A stretch of 64,000 nucleotides of DNA from Asticcacaulis sp. UBA2476 (GTDB taxonomy: Bacteria > Pseudomonadota > Alphaproteobacteria > Caulobacterales > Caulobacteraceae), in contig DDPE01000090.1 of the NCBI GenBank assembly GCA_002342035.1, positions 232,263 to 296,262 on the forward strand, in the 5' to 3' direction. The notes below the pieces were generated by a model that saw only the letters and a list, made by a program, of their open reading frames with translations, was not told where the DNA came from and did no database searches. Position 1 is the stretch's first letter. The number at the start of each line of letters is the position of its first letter. The position numbers were made by a program, and so were the translations under genes. Below, one piece after another: positions 50,150 through 59,096 of this stretch.

Positions 50150-50169
50150 GTAACTTTAAATGTTACATG
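50147..50169. promoter_or_regulatory. Rrf2 operator candidate overlapping the regulator's own start codon
   Basis: CATGTAAC (50147-50154) and GTTACATG (50162-50169) are perfect arms around a seven-base AT spacer. The first three bases are the minus-strand start codon, so bound protein would block initiation directly. No Shine-Dalgarno sequence precedes the ATG, and the transcript may be leaderless or nearly so. Confidence 0.7.
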
Positions 50170-50203
50170 ATAGGGCGCGCGTCAAGGTGTGGCGTAAATT
50201 ATT

Positions 50204-50881
50204 TTAGTTTTTGGCTTTATGCCGGTCCATCCACAGCAGGGTCATGATGATCGCAAAGGCAAACACCGCAAGGCCCGCCGCCAGTTGGTGGGCTTCCCCC
50301 CAGCGCAGTTGTTCGACCAGTTGGTAGATGCGGATCGAGATCACTTCGGTCTTACCTGGAATAGAGCCGCCGATCATCAGCACCACACCGAACTCACCTA
50401 TCGTATGGGCAAACACCAAAAGAGCTGCGGTCACAAACCCTCTGCGTGACTGTGGCACGACCACCTCAAAAAAGGTGCGCAGGCGTGACGCGCTTAAAGA
50501 TGAGGCGACATCGAGTTGCTTCGGGTCAATGGCGGCAAAGGCGTTGCGGATCGGCTGCACCGCAAACGGCAGGGAATAGAACACTGATCCGATGACCAGC
50601 CCGGTGAAGGTAAAATTCAGCGTGCGAATACCTAATGGTTCAAACAGCACCATCAGCGGGCTGTTCGGCCCCATCGCCACCAGCAGATAAAACCCCAGCA
50701 CTGTTGGTGGCAGGACGATGGGCAGGGTGGTGATCGCCGTCACCACATCCTTGAAAACGCTATGGCCGCGCGCCAACCACCAGGCCAGCGGGGTGGCGAT
50801 CAGCAGCAGCAGAACCGTCGTCACCGCTGCCAGCGACAGGGTGATGTGGATTGCGTCCCCAAGACCTTCGGAACTTACCAC
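50204..50881 (-). CDS. modB: Molybdate ABC transporter permease
   Basis: A 225-residue permease with five to six membrane helices. ModB motifs: TPLAWWLARG, LPIVLPPTVLGFYLLVAMG, NTF-type region NFTFTGLVIGSVFYSLPFAV and the coupling loop VASSLSASRLRTFFEVVVP; FAHTIGEFGVVLMIGGSIPG follows. It starts with GTG two bases after modA. No modC ATPase gene follows; the next gene is the Rrf2 regulator. Molybdate is needed for NasA. Confidence 0.93.
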   Translation of the reverse strand: MVSSEGLGDAIHITLSLAAVTTVLLLLIATPLAWWLARGHSVFKDVVTAITTLPIVLPPTVLGFYLLVAMGPNSPLMVLFEPLGIRTLNFTFTGLVIGSVFYSLPFAVQPIRNAFAAIDPKQLDVASSLSASRLRTFFEVVVPQSRRGFVTAALLVFAHTIGEFGVVLMIGGSIPGKTEVISIRIYQLVEQLRWGEAHQLAAGLAVFAFAIIMTLLWMDRHKAKN

Positions 50882-50883
50882 CC

Positions 50884-51627
50884 TCAGCGAACCTCATAAC
50901 CGTATGAGCGGATAATCCGGATGGCTTCCGGCGACTTCAGAAAGGTCAGCCAGGCCCGCGCTGCCGGATTTTTATCGCCGGTTTTGAGCAGGATAACCTG
51001 CTGATCTATGGGGGTATAATAGGATTTCGGAACTATCCAGCGCGATCCGGTTTTAGAGCGATGAACCTGCGATGAGGCCACAAACCCAAGCTCTGCCGAT
51101 CCGGTCGAGACGAAGTTATAGGTCTGGGCGATCGAGGTGCCCTTGACGATTTTAGGGGCGACCGCTTCATAAATGCCCAGTTTTCTGAGCGTTTCAACGG
51201 CGGCCACGCCGTAGGGTGCGGTGCCCAGATCGGCGATGGCGATTTTACTGAATTTTGCGCTTTTTAGAACCGCGCCTTTCGGGTCGATCAGTTTCGGATC
51301 AGCACTCCACAACACCAGCGCCCCGTAAGCATAGACAAAGCGCGTGCCTTTGACGCCCAGTCCTTCGGTTTCGGCCTTAAGCGGGCGCTCGGCATCGGCG
51401 GACATAAATACCTCATAGGGCGCGCCGTTCATGATCTGGGTATAGAACTGACCTGACGGCCCAAAGCTTAAACTCGCCTCATGGCCGGTGCGCGCCTTGA
51501 ACGCGGCGGCGATATCTTTGGCGGGCTCCGTGAAATTAGCGGCCACCGCCACCTTGACCTCACCGGCATGGCTTATCGTCGTTATGGGCAGGAGCCACAT
51601 CAGGCATATGAGCAGGCGTAACAACAT
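50884..51627 (-). CDS. modA: Molybdate ABC transporter substrate-binding protein
   Basis: A 247-residue periplasmic protein. The signal peptide (1-21, ...TISHAG) is followed by EVKVAVAANFTEPAKDIAAAF, SFGPSGQFYTQI, PYEVFMSADAERP and GSAELGFVASSQV, typical of ModA. It binds molybdate or tungstate and delivers it to ModB. It begins the modAB pair. Confidence 0.93.
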   Translation of the reverse strand: MLLRLLICLMWLLPITTISHAGEVKVAVAANFTEPAKDIAAAFKARTGHEASLSFGPSGQFYTQIMNGAPYEVFMSADAERPLKAETEGLGVKGTRFVYAYGALVLWSADPKLIDPKGAVLKSAKFSKIAIADLGTAPYGVAAVETLRKLGIYEAVAPKIVKGTSIAQTYNFVSTGSAELGFVASSQVHRSKTGSRWIVPKSYYTPIDQQVILLKTGDKNPAARAWLTFLKSPEAIRIIRSYGYEVR

Positions 51628-51722
51628 GACAGCCCCTTAAATAGCGCGGCTTCAAACCCTAAAGGTCATGAACCGTCAGGGCAACCGAATATCATTTTTT
51701 GTGCGCTGCGATAAGTGTAAAT

Positions 51723-51739
51723 GCTTACGCTAGGTAAGC
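51723..51739. promoter_or_regulatory. Small inverted repeat upstream of modA and the MHYT gene
   Basis: GCTTAC-GCTAG-GTAAGC gives perfect six-base arms about 95 bases upstream of modA and 154 upstream of the MHYT-GGDEF-EAL gene. It does not look like the ModE consensus. It may be an operator of either gene; the evidence is only symmetry. Confidence 0.3.
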
Positions 51740-51892
51740 TTCAAAGTATTTTTAAACAACGCCGGGCAGTTAACTCGAAAAAAATCATTATTTCATAAAA
51801 AGGCCAATGAATTCGGGCCTGTGGCGGCATTATTCGCCACTTGGTTGCGATTTGAGTTGATGAATTCAACTTATGGATTTTTTGGAGCCAGA

Positions 51893-54679
51893 ATGTTCCG
51901 CGTTATTTCCTGTCTGACCGATCAACACGATTGGGTTTTGGTCGCATTGGCCGCCATAGTCTGCCTTGTGTCGTCCTTTGCTGCGGTGAACCTGATGCAG
52001 CGCGCCAAGGCGACGGATGGTGCCTCGCGTCTGAAATGGCTGCTGACCGCAGGACTTGCAACCGGCTTTGGTATCTGGGCCACGCATTTTATTGCCATGC
52101 TGGCCTACGATCCGGGCGTGGCGACAGGCTATGATCTCAATCTGACCGTGTTATCTCTGGTGATGGCGATTGTCGTGACCGGGGCCGGGATAGCGCTTGC
52201 CGTGACCGCGGATTTCAAGGGCGCGCAGGCTTGCGGTGGCGCTCTGGTTGGCGCGGGTATCGGCTGCATGCACTATATGGGCATGACCGCCATGCAGATG
52301 CCGGGCTATATTTCCTGGCAGATGGATCTGGTTCTGGCCTCGATCGTTCTGGGCATGGCGTTTGGGGCTGTGGCCCTGATGGTGGCGGCGCGCGCAAAGA
52401 CCTGGAAGGGGATTGCGGCCGCGACCGGGCTGTTGGTGCTGGCGATTGTGTCTCACCATTTTACCGCTATGGGCGGTGTAGTCATTACCCCCGATCCGGC
52501 GCGGGTTATTGGCGGGTTGATGCTCAAACCGGACAGCATGTCGCTGGCGATTGCCGTAGCGGCCATGTCGGTCCTGGCGGTGTGCTTGTCGGCGGCGGTT
52601 CAGGGACGGCGTATGGAAGCGGTGGTGGCCGCATCGGAACGGACTTTTAAAATTCTGGTCGAAGGGGTGACGGATTACGCCATCTACATGCTGGATGAGC
52701 ATGGCCACGTAAATAACTGGAATGCCGGGGCCGAGCGCATTAAGGGCTTCAAGGCGGCTGAAATCGTCGGTAAGCATTTCTCCTGTTTCTATCCCGATGA
52801 CACGCGCGAAGCGGGTGGCCCGGCGACGGCCCTGTCGATTGCCCTTGAAACGGGCCGCTATGAAGAAGAGGGCTTACGTCTGCGCAAAGGCGGCGAACCG
52901 TTCTGGGCGCACGTCATTATCACGCCGGTGCGCGATGAAAATAACAACCTGCTCGGCTTTGCGAAAATCACGCGTGATGTCACCTCCCGCCGCGCGGACC
53001 ATGAGCGCCTTGTGAAAATGTCGGGCAATCTCGACATGGCGCTGACACACATGTCGCAGGGATTATGTGTGTTCGATAAGAATGAGCGACTGGTACTCAG
53101 TAATCCGCGCTTTACCGAAATGTTTAACCTGCCCGCCGACGCGGTTTATGAGGGGTCAAGTTTCAGACACCTGATCGAGCAGGGGCTGGCCGCGCGTGAC
53201 GGAAGTGTTCCGGATGGGGCAACAGTGCGCGAAGCCTACGCCAAGCACAAGGCCCTGCTGTATAAGGCCGGCGGCGGAAGCCTGGTTGTCGAAGCCTCGC
53301 AAAATACGGTCATCTCAATGATATATCGCCCTATGCCGCAAGGCGGGTGGGTGGCGACCTATACCGATATCACGGCCCAGCGCCGCGACGAGGAGCGCAT
53401 CGCTCACATGGCCCGTCACGATGGCCTGACCGGCCTGCCAAATCGTGAGCACTTCAATACCTATTTGAATCAGGAACTGGACTGGGCCCGTCGCCACCAT
53501 CTTAAGGTCGCGGTGGTCGCCATTGACCTTGATCGGTTCAAAGAAATTAACGACACCCGTGGCCACGCCGCCGGGGACGAGGTGTTAAAAACCTTGTCGG
53601 CGCGCATGCAGGACATGCTGCACGAAGATGAATTTGTTGCCCGTTTTGGCGGCGATGAGTTTTCTGCGGTTAAACGTTTTGAAGACGATGCGGAACTGAT
53701 GGACTTTATCGGGCGCCTGAATGGTGCCTTAAGTGCGATGATCGATCTGGATGGCTATGAACTGACGCCGGAAGGCAGCCTTGGGGTCGCCATTTTCCCG
53801 CAGGATGCTGACAGCCGTGATCCTCTGATGAACAATGCCGACCTGGCCCTATACCGTGCCAAGGCGACCCATGGTGAGCGCTTCTGTTTTTACGAAGCGC
53901 GCATGGATGAGGCGGCCCGCGACCGCCGCGCCATCGCCAAGGATCTGTGGGAAGCCATCAAGAACGATGAATTCCAGGTCTATTATCAGATACAGAAATC
54001 CGTCATGACGGGGGAAACGACAGGGTACGAAGCCCTGTTGCGCTGGATACACCCGACGCGCGGATTTGTGTCGCCGGTCGACTTTATTCCGGTCGCCGAA
54101 GAATGCGGCGCGATCATTGATATCGGGGAATGGGTTTTGAGAAACGCCTGCCGTGAGGCCGCGAGCTGGGATAATGACGCCAAGATCGCCGTCAATTTGT
54201 CGCCGGTGCAGTTGGGCAATGTCAATCTGGTGCAGGTGGTGCATGAGATTCTGATCGAGACCGGCCTGTCACCCAAACGGCTTGAGCTGGAGATCACGGA
54301 GTCGACCATTATCGGTGATAAGGTTCGCGCCCTGCATATCCTGCGTCAGATTAAGGCGCTGGGGGTGACCATCGCCATTGATGATTTCGGCACCGGCTAT
54401 TCGTCGCTTGATACGCTCAATTCCTTCCCGTTCGATAAGATCAAGATCGACCGGTCGTTCCTGATGGAGGCCGAGCAGAGCCCGCAATCTCTGGCGATCA
54501 TCAAGGCCATTCTGGCGCTCGGCAAAAGCCTGAACGTGCCGGTGCTGGCCGAAGGGGTTGAGACCGAGACTCAGCTTAGCCTGCTGCGGTCAGAGGGTTG
54601 CGATGAGGCGCAGGGTTATCTGCTGGGCCGTCCGGCGCCCATGTCCGGTGAGGACATCAGAACGGCGAAGTCGGCTTAA
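51893..54679 (+). CDS. MHYT-PAS-GGDEF-EAL protein
   Basis: 928 residues. A seven-helix MHYT sensor (1-225; ATHFIAM, CMHYMGMTAM and SHHFTAMG carry the metal-type His/Met motifs). It is followed by one or two PAS domains (about 240-365 and 380-500), a GGDEF domain (about 515-675, FGGDEF intact) and an EAL domain (about 690-920, YEALLRW, EITEST, DDFGTGYSSL). MHYT domains are proposed to sense O2, CO or NO through a metal, which would fit the nitrate neighbourhood. GGAGCC precedes ATG 51893; the frame opens earlier at 51821. Confidence 0.93.
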   Translation: MFRVISCLTDQHDWVLVALAAIVCLVSSFAAVNLMQRAKATDGASRLKWLLTAGLATGFGIWATHFIAMLAYDPGVATGYDLNLTVLSLVMAIVVTGAGIALAVTADFKGAQACGGALVGAGIGCMHYMGMTAMQMPGYISWQMDLVLASIVLGMAFGAVALMVAARAKTWKGIAAATGLLVLAIVSHHFTAMGGVVITPDPARVIGGLMLKPDSMSLAIAVAAMSVLAVCLSAAVQGRRMEAVVAASERTFKILVEGVTDYAIYMLDEHGHVNNWNAGAERIKGFKAAEIVGKHFSCFYPDDTREAGGPATALSIALETGRYEEEGLRLRKGGEPFWAHVIITPVRDENNNLLGFAKITRDVTSRRADHERLVKMSGNLDMALTHMSQGLCVFDKNERLVLSNPRFTEMFNLPADAVYEGSSFRHLIEQGLAARDGSVPDGATVREAYAKHKALLYKAGGGSLVVEASQNTVISMIYRPMPQGGWVATYTDITAQRRDEERIAHMARHDGLTGLPNREHFNTYLNQELDWARRHHLKVAVVAIDLDRFKEINDTRGHAAGDEVLKTLSARMQDMLHEDEFVARFGGDEFSAVKRFEDDAELMDFIGRLNGALSAMIDLDGYELTPEGSLGVAIFPQDADSRDPLMNNADLALYRAKATHGERFCFYEARMDEAARDRRAIAKDLWEAIKNDEFQVYYQIQKSVMTGETTGYEALLRWIHPTRGFVSPVDFIPVAEECGAIIDIGEWVLRNACREAASWDNDAKIAVNLSPVQLGNVNLVQVVHEILIETGLSPKRLELEITESTIIGDKVRALHILRQIKALGVTIAIDDFGTGYSSLDTLNSFPFDKIKIDRSFLMEAEQSPQSLAIIKAILALGKSLNVPVLAEGVETETQLSLLRSEGCDEAQGYLLGRPAPMSGEDIRTAKSA

Positions 54680-55833
54680 GACTTGGCTGTGGCGGCGGCC
54701 CTAATCAGGCCGTCGATCCCCTTATCAAGCGTGGCCAGCGACTTGGCAAAGCACAGCCGCAGGATCGGTAGTTCGCGGCCCGTAGGGCAAAAGGCCTGAA
54801 GCGGAATGGTCGCCACGCCGCCGGTTTCCAGCGCATGGTGTGCAAAGGCCAGCCCGTCCATCTTAAGGTTCAGCGGCGTCAGGTCGATGTTCAGGAAATA
54901 GCTGCCATCGGCGGGCAAAATCTCAAACCCGGCATCACACAAGCGCGTCACCATATAATCGCGGGCGATGCGCAGGTCTTCGCGCGCCTCATCGAAACGC
55001 GCTGATGGCAGGCCAAGACCGTAAGCCACGCCATGTTGCAGATTTGGCGGGGTGGTGAAGGTGATGAACTGATGGGCGCGGGCGACCTGATCAATCAGGT
55101 GACTGGCTCCACACACAAAACCCACTTTCCAACCCGTCAGGGCAAACAACTTACCTGCCGATCCGATTTTCAGGGCCCGGTCTTTGAGGCTGTCGATATG
55201 CAGAACGCTTAAGTGCGGCTGCTCAAAAACCACATTTTCCCACACCTCATCGCTGATGACGACGGCATTATACCTCGCACAAAACCGGCCCAGGCTTTCC
55301 AGCTCATCGTGCGTCAGGGCGTGGGTTGTCGGATTGTTGGGCGTGGTGATCATGACCAACTTGGTGCGATCCGAAAAGGCGGCTTTCAGATCATCATCGT
55401 CAAAGCGCCAGTGCGGCGGTTTAAGCTGCACAACTCTGGGCACACCGCCCGCGCGCTCAATCAGCGGGATATAGGCATCGTACATCGGCTCAAACACCAC
55501 CACCTCATCGCCGGGGGTGATCAACGACAACAGGGCGGCACAAATCGCCTCCGTCGCCCCGGAGGTGATCAGCACATTACCTGTGGTGTCGAGTGTAAGG
55601 TTTTGCGTGCGGCCATAAAACGCCGCGACCGCGTGGCGCAATTCCATCAGCCCGCGCATGGGCGGATACTGGTTTGACTGGTGGATCAGCGCGTTGGCGG
55701 CCGCCCGGCGGACATCTTCAAATCCGTCGCTTTCTGGAAAACCCTGCCCCAGATTGACGGCGCCCAATTCCCGCGCCCGCAACGACATGGTTTCAAAGAT
55801 CGAGGTCTTCAGATCAAGAAAGATGGGGTTCAT
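54676..55833 (-). CDS. Class I PLP aminotransferase (methionine/kynurenine aminotransferase-like)
   Basis: A 385-residue PLP aminotransferase of the YbdL/kynurenine aminotransferase group: AVNLGQGFPESDGF, TSGATEAICAALL, YDAYIPLIERAGG, MITTPNNPTTHAL, SDEVWENVVF, PLP lysine in GSAGKLFALTGWKVG and a C-terminal LRLCFAKS. YbdL prefers methionine, histidine and phenylalanine. GGAG is correctly placed for ATG 55833; the frame to 55926 runs through the repeat at 55852-55943. Its end overlaps the MHYT gene tail to tail by four bases. Confidence 0.9.
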   Translation of the reverse strand: MNPIFLDLKTSIFETMSLRARELGAVNLGQGFPESDGFEDVRRAAANALIHQSNQYPPMRGLMELRHAVAAFYGRTQNLTLDTTGNVLITSGATEAICAALLSLITPGDEVVVFEPMYDAYIPLIERAGGVPRVVQLKPPHWRFDDDDLKAAFSDRTKLVMITTPNNPTTHALTHDELESLGRFCARYNAVVISDEVWENVVFEQPHLSVLHIDSLKDRALKIGSAGKLFALTGWKVGFVCGASHLIDQVARAHQFITFTTPPNLQHGVAYGLGLPSARFDEAREDLRIARDYMVTRLCDAGFEILPADGSYFLNIDLTPLNLKMDGLAFAHHALETGGVATIPLQAFCPTGRELPILRLCFAKSLATLDKGIDGLIRAAATAKS

Positions 55834-55851
55834 ACGGGCTCCGGCAGGCAA

Positions 55852-55943
55852 GCGCATTCCGAAAAGTGTGAAGCGGTTTTCGGAATGCGCGTTAAACAAA
55901 AAAACTAGAGCAAAATTACAATCCATTGGTCGGAATTTTGCTC
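55852..55943. repeat. Alphaproteobacterial double-palindrome intergenic repeat
   Basis: GCGCATTCCGAAAA (55852-55865) pairs perfectly with TTTTCGGAATGCGC (55877-55890). GAGCAAAATT (55908-55917) pairs with AATTTTGCTC (55934-55943). I know this pair of hairpins as a widespread intergenic repeat of Rhizobiales and Caulobacterales genomes. Here it forms the 5' leader region of the aminotransferase gene. Confidence 0.8.
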
Positions 55944-56078
55944 AAGCGCTTACGCTGTTTTTATTTATGGGTCGCGGTTAATTTAAAGTGTTAAATTTTA
56001 CCGCATCGATGGCTGTTGGTAACTTTTTGCTAACCCTTTTTTAGTCAGTATCGGCCCTTCATAAAGGGTCTTTACAAC

Positions 56079-56576
56079 ATGCTCGCGCGTTTTAAAACAA
56101 AACCCGCCGAGATCAGCTTACGCGACGTCGGTCACAGCGATCTCAATGTCTTTTTCGCGCAGCAGCAGGATGCCGAGGCCAATCATATGGCCGCTTTCAC
56201 GCCGCGTAATCCGTCCGACCGTATCGCGTTTGATAAGTTTTGGACCCATATCCGCACTGACCCAACCATCCTTCGCCGCACCATTCTTTGGGAAGGCCAG
56301 ATCGCGGGCAGCATCGTCAGTTTTGACTGCATGGGCGTGCGCTGCGTCGGCTACTGGCTGGGGCGGGAGTTCTGGGGGCATGGGATTGCGACCGAGGCTT
56401 TGATACAGTTTCTGGAGGTCGAGCCGAAACGCCCGCTATTTGCACGCATTGCCTTTGACAATCTGGCCTCTCAGCGCGTGCTCGAAAAATGCGGATTCAG
56501 CATGGTTGGCCATGACCGCTACTATGCCGAGGCGCGCAAGACGGCGATCCGCGAAAATGTGCTGCGGCTTACCTGA
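56079..56576 (+). CDS. GNAT-family N-acetyltransferase
   Basis: A 165-residue RimJ/RimL-type acetyltransferase: ISLRDVGHSDLNVFFAQQQD at the start, acetyl-CoA loop region YWLGREFWGHGIATEAL and ARIAFDNLASQRVLEKCGF. It transfers acetyl from acetyl-CoA to an amine, but the acceptor is unknown. It overlaps the symporter gene tail to tail by eight bases and stands alone on its strand. Confidence 0.85.
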   Translation: MLARFKTKPAEISLRDVGHSDLNVFFAQQQDAEANHMAAFTPRNPSDRIAFDKFWTHIRTDPTILRRTILWEGQIAGSIVSFDCMGVRCVGYWLGREFWGHGIATEALIQFLEVEPKRPLFARIAFDNLASQRVLEKCGFSMVGHDRYYAEARKTAIRENVLRLT

Positions 56577-58164
56577 ATATCCACACCATGATGACGGTGA
56601 CCGCGATCAAAGCCACCGACAGGATGCGGTAGTTCTGCCACCATGGCACGGACTTAAGCGTAAGGGTTTCCCGGTGCCACAGATCGCCTGAGAAGGTCAG
56701 AGGGTTGACGCGCTCAGCCTCCGGTGGGGCGGTCATCAGACTGGCGATGGCGGTCGCAACCAAACTGGCCATAAAGATCACGAAGGCTGATTTCAGGAAA
56801 TGCAGGTCTACGGTGTGAATGATTTCCACACCGATGAAAAACACCACGCTCAATAGTGTCCCGATGATCAGTCCCGCTTTAGCGCCCGCATCGTTGGCCC
56901 TACGCCAGAACAGGCCCGCAAAAAATACTGCAGCGACCGGCGGCACGAAATAGCTTAAAATCGCTTGCAAATATTGCCACAGGCTGTCGCGCATCGCCCC
57001 GATCATCGGCACCCACAACATCGACAACAGCATGAGGATAACGACCGTGATCCGGCCCGCGCGGATCAGGGCCGCATCGCTCATATCCGGCTTGAACCGG
57101 CGCACAAAATCTATGGTTACCAGGGTCGAGGCCGCATTATAATTGGCGGCAAGCGTCGAAATGATGGTGGCCAGAAAGGCGGCGATCAGTATCCCCAAAA
57201 TCCCTGTCGGCAGCAATGTCAGGATCAGGCTGGGGAAGACCTGATCGGGGCGTTCAAGGTTCGGGAAAATCAGCAGGGCCGCCACGCCGGGGATACACAA
57301 CAAAAACAAAGAACTGAGTTTCAGTAACCCCGCAAACAGTCCGCCCCAGCGCCCGTGGTCGAGCGACCGGGCCGCCAGCATCCGCTGCACCATGAACTGA
57401 TTGGTACACCAGAAATAAAAGCCGATGATCAGCCCGCCGGTCACCAGCCCCGTCCACGGCATGACCGGGTCGTTATCGGGCCGGATCAGGCTGAGGTGTG
57501 AGGCGGGCACGCCGTTTTTGATAGCCTCCCAGCCGCCTGCGGCATTGACGGTCAGTACGGCGACAATCACGCCGCCGATCAGCAGAATGACCGCCTGAAT
57601 GGCTTCGGTGACCATTACCGCACGAAGGCCGCCGATGATCAGGAATATGCCCGCACACAAGGCTAGCACACACGATATCTGCCACAGGGCGGCACCGGGC
57701 AACAGGATTTGCAGCAGCACGCCGCCAGCAAACAGGGCGCCCGCCGTGTCGGCCAGCACACACAGGAAAATGGTCAGGCCCGACAGATAGGTGCGCGCAA
57801 ACCGCGAATAGCGCCGCTCAAGGAACTCCGGCACGGTGAACACATTCGAGGACAGATAGGTCGGCAGCACAAATGCGCAAAACAGCGGCAGGACCAGCGT
57901 GCCCATCCACTCATAATTATGGACATTAATCCCGTGCGCATAGGCCGATCCGGGCAGGCCAATCATGCCGACGGCGGTCATGTTGGAGGCAAACAGCGCA
58001 AAACCGATCATGTACCAGGGGGCCGAGCGGCCTGCCAGAAAATGATCGCGGGCCTTGTCGGCGTTTAGCGCACCGCGGCGCGCCATCAGCGCCAGCGTGA
58101 CCAACCCGATTAGATAGGCCGCGATGATAACACTATCGACCCAAGATAACTGAAACCCTGCCAT
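56569..58164 (-). CDS. Sodium/solute symporter (SSS family, sugar-type)
   Basis: A 531-residue transporter with about 14 membrane helices: DSVIIAAYLIGLVTLAL, FALFASNMTAVGMIGLPGSA, VPEFLERRYSRFAR, YFWCTNQFMVQRMLAARS and TLAANYNAASTLVTIDF (sodium-site region). The pattern resembles SGLT-like sugar symporters. It is the last gene of the same-strand group ohrR-GH97-mipA-SSS. Together with the glycosidase it suggests uptake of a sugar, but the substrate is inferred. Confidence 0.9.
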   Translation of the reverse strand: MAGFQLSWVDSVIIAAYLIGLVTLALMARRGALNADKARDHFLAGRSAPWYMIGFALFASNMTAVGMIGLPGSAYAHGINVHNYEWMGTLVLPLFCAFVLPTYLSSNVFTVPEFLERRYSRFARTYLSGLTIFLCVLADTAGALFAGGVLLQILLPGAALWQISCVLALCAGIFLIIGGLRAVMVTEAIQAVILLIGGVIVAVLTVNAAGGWEAIKNGVPASHLSLIRPDNDPVMPWTGLVTGGLIIGFYFWCTNQFMVQRMLAARSLDHGRWGGLFAGLLKLSSLFLLCIPGVAALLIFPNLERPDQVFPSLILTLLPTGILGILIAAFLATIISTLAANYNAASTLVTIDFVRRFKPDMSDAALIRAGRITVVILMLLSMLWVPMIGAMRDSLWQYLQAILSYFVPPVAAVFFAGLFWRRANDAGAKAGLIIGTLLSVVFFIGVEIIHTVDLHFLKSAFVIFMASLVATAIASLMTAPPEAERVNPLTFSGDLWHRETLTLKSVPWWQNYRILSVALIAVTVIMVWIFR

Positions 58165-58214
58165 ATCGTCCCTGCGGTTTTTTCAGGGAACATGACAGGG
58201 TTTGGGGCTGTGCG

Positions 58215-59012
58215 CTAGTTGTCAGAATGGAAGCGACGCACCACGACAATGCCCCAACGATAGGCCATGTCTTTGTTTTCTCGCGCTTGAATGAGGGGGC
58301 TGTCGGCCACGTCCCCAAGCGCTTTTTCCGCGTTCACAAAGGTGCCAATGCCGTATTGCCTGATCGGCGTCATCATCAGGAACGCGACGCCCACGTTCTG
58401 CACCCCGCCACCCAGATTATAGGGGGCAATGCCGGTGGCGGCGGATTCTTCAGGGTCGATCCCGAAAAAGGCCTGATTGGTTTTTTTATTGCCACCGCGC
58501 ACATAGGCCAGGCTTTGCAGCAGACCGACCTTGGTGATGTCCTGCCGGGAGGCCGACACCTGCCAGGCCGACCCTTCGGATTGGCCGCTGATGTCCTGAC
58601 CGATCCGGCCGCCGATCGAGACATTATCGAGCACCCGCACATAGGCATAGGTGGCCGCGTCCCAGCCACGTTCAGGCAAGACGAGGCCTTCAACATTTGA
58701 TTGTCCGGCATAGCGTGGGCGCAACTGAAACCCGGCGCGGACCTTGTCGCGCAAAATGGCATTATAGCCCAGACCATCAAGGCCGTTGGCATAGAGGCGG
58801 TTCTTATAGTTGAACGATCCCCACGCCGTGACGCGCACCTGATTAGGGTCTTTGCCACTGGGGCTAAAGCCATAGACGGGGCCTGCGCCGACATCGAGCG
58901 TCCAGGTTTTTGGCGCTTCGACGGCCTTAAACGGCTGGGCCTGAGCGTGGGCCATCTGGGCCGTGGTCATCATGGCCAGCGGAGCGAGCAGGGCGGCGGC
59001 AATTTTCAACAT
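58215..59012 (-). CDS. MipA/OmpV-family outer-membrane protein
   Basis: A 265-residue protein. The signal peptide (1-24, ...MAHAQA) is followed by a 12-strand-type barrel: WTLDVGAGPVYGFSPSGKD, NVSIGGRIGQDISGQ, a long loop, and a final WGIVVVRRFHSDN strand. It fits the MipA/OmpV family, members of which scaffold murein enzymes or act as porins. It lies 84 bases after the GH97 gene and 50 before the symporter, so it may be part of the same uptake unit. Confidence 0.82.
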   Translation of the reverse strand: MLKIAAALLAPLAMMTTAQMAHAQAQPFKAVEAPKTWTLDVGAGPVYGFSPSGKDPNQVRVTAWGSFNYKNRLYANGLDGLGYNAILRDKVRAGFQLRPRYAGQSNVEGLVLPERGWDAATYAYVRVLDNVSIGGRIGQDISGQSEGSAWQVSASRQDITKVGLLQSLAYVRGGNKKTNQAFFGIDPEESAATGIAPYNLGGGVQNVGVAFLMMTPIRQYGIGTFVNAEKALGDVADSPLIQARENKDMAYRWGIVVVRRFHSDN

Positions 59013-59096
59013 GGAGTCTCTCTTATTAGATGGTTGCCGCCCACATAGGATGTTACCGGCTTAGATCAACCCTTAGCACCTGCAAAAACAAAGTAT

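Noticed and set aside
55970..56030. CtrA box in the TTAATTTAAAGTGTTAAA region
   Set aside because: The TTAA halves are four or nine bases apart, not seven, and the region is simply AT-rich.
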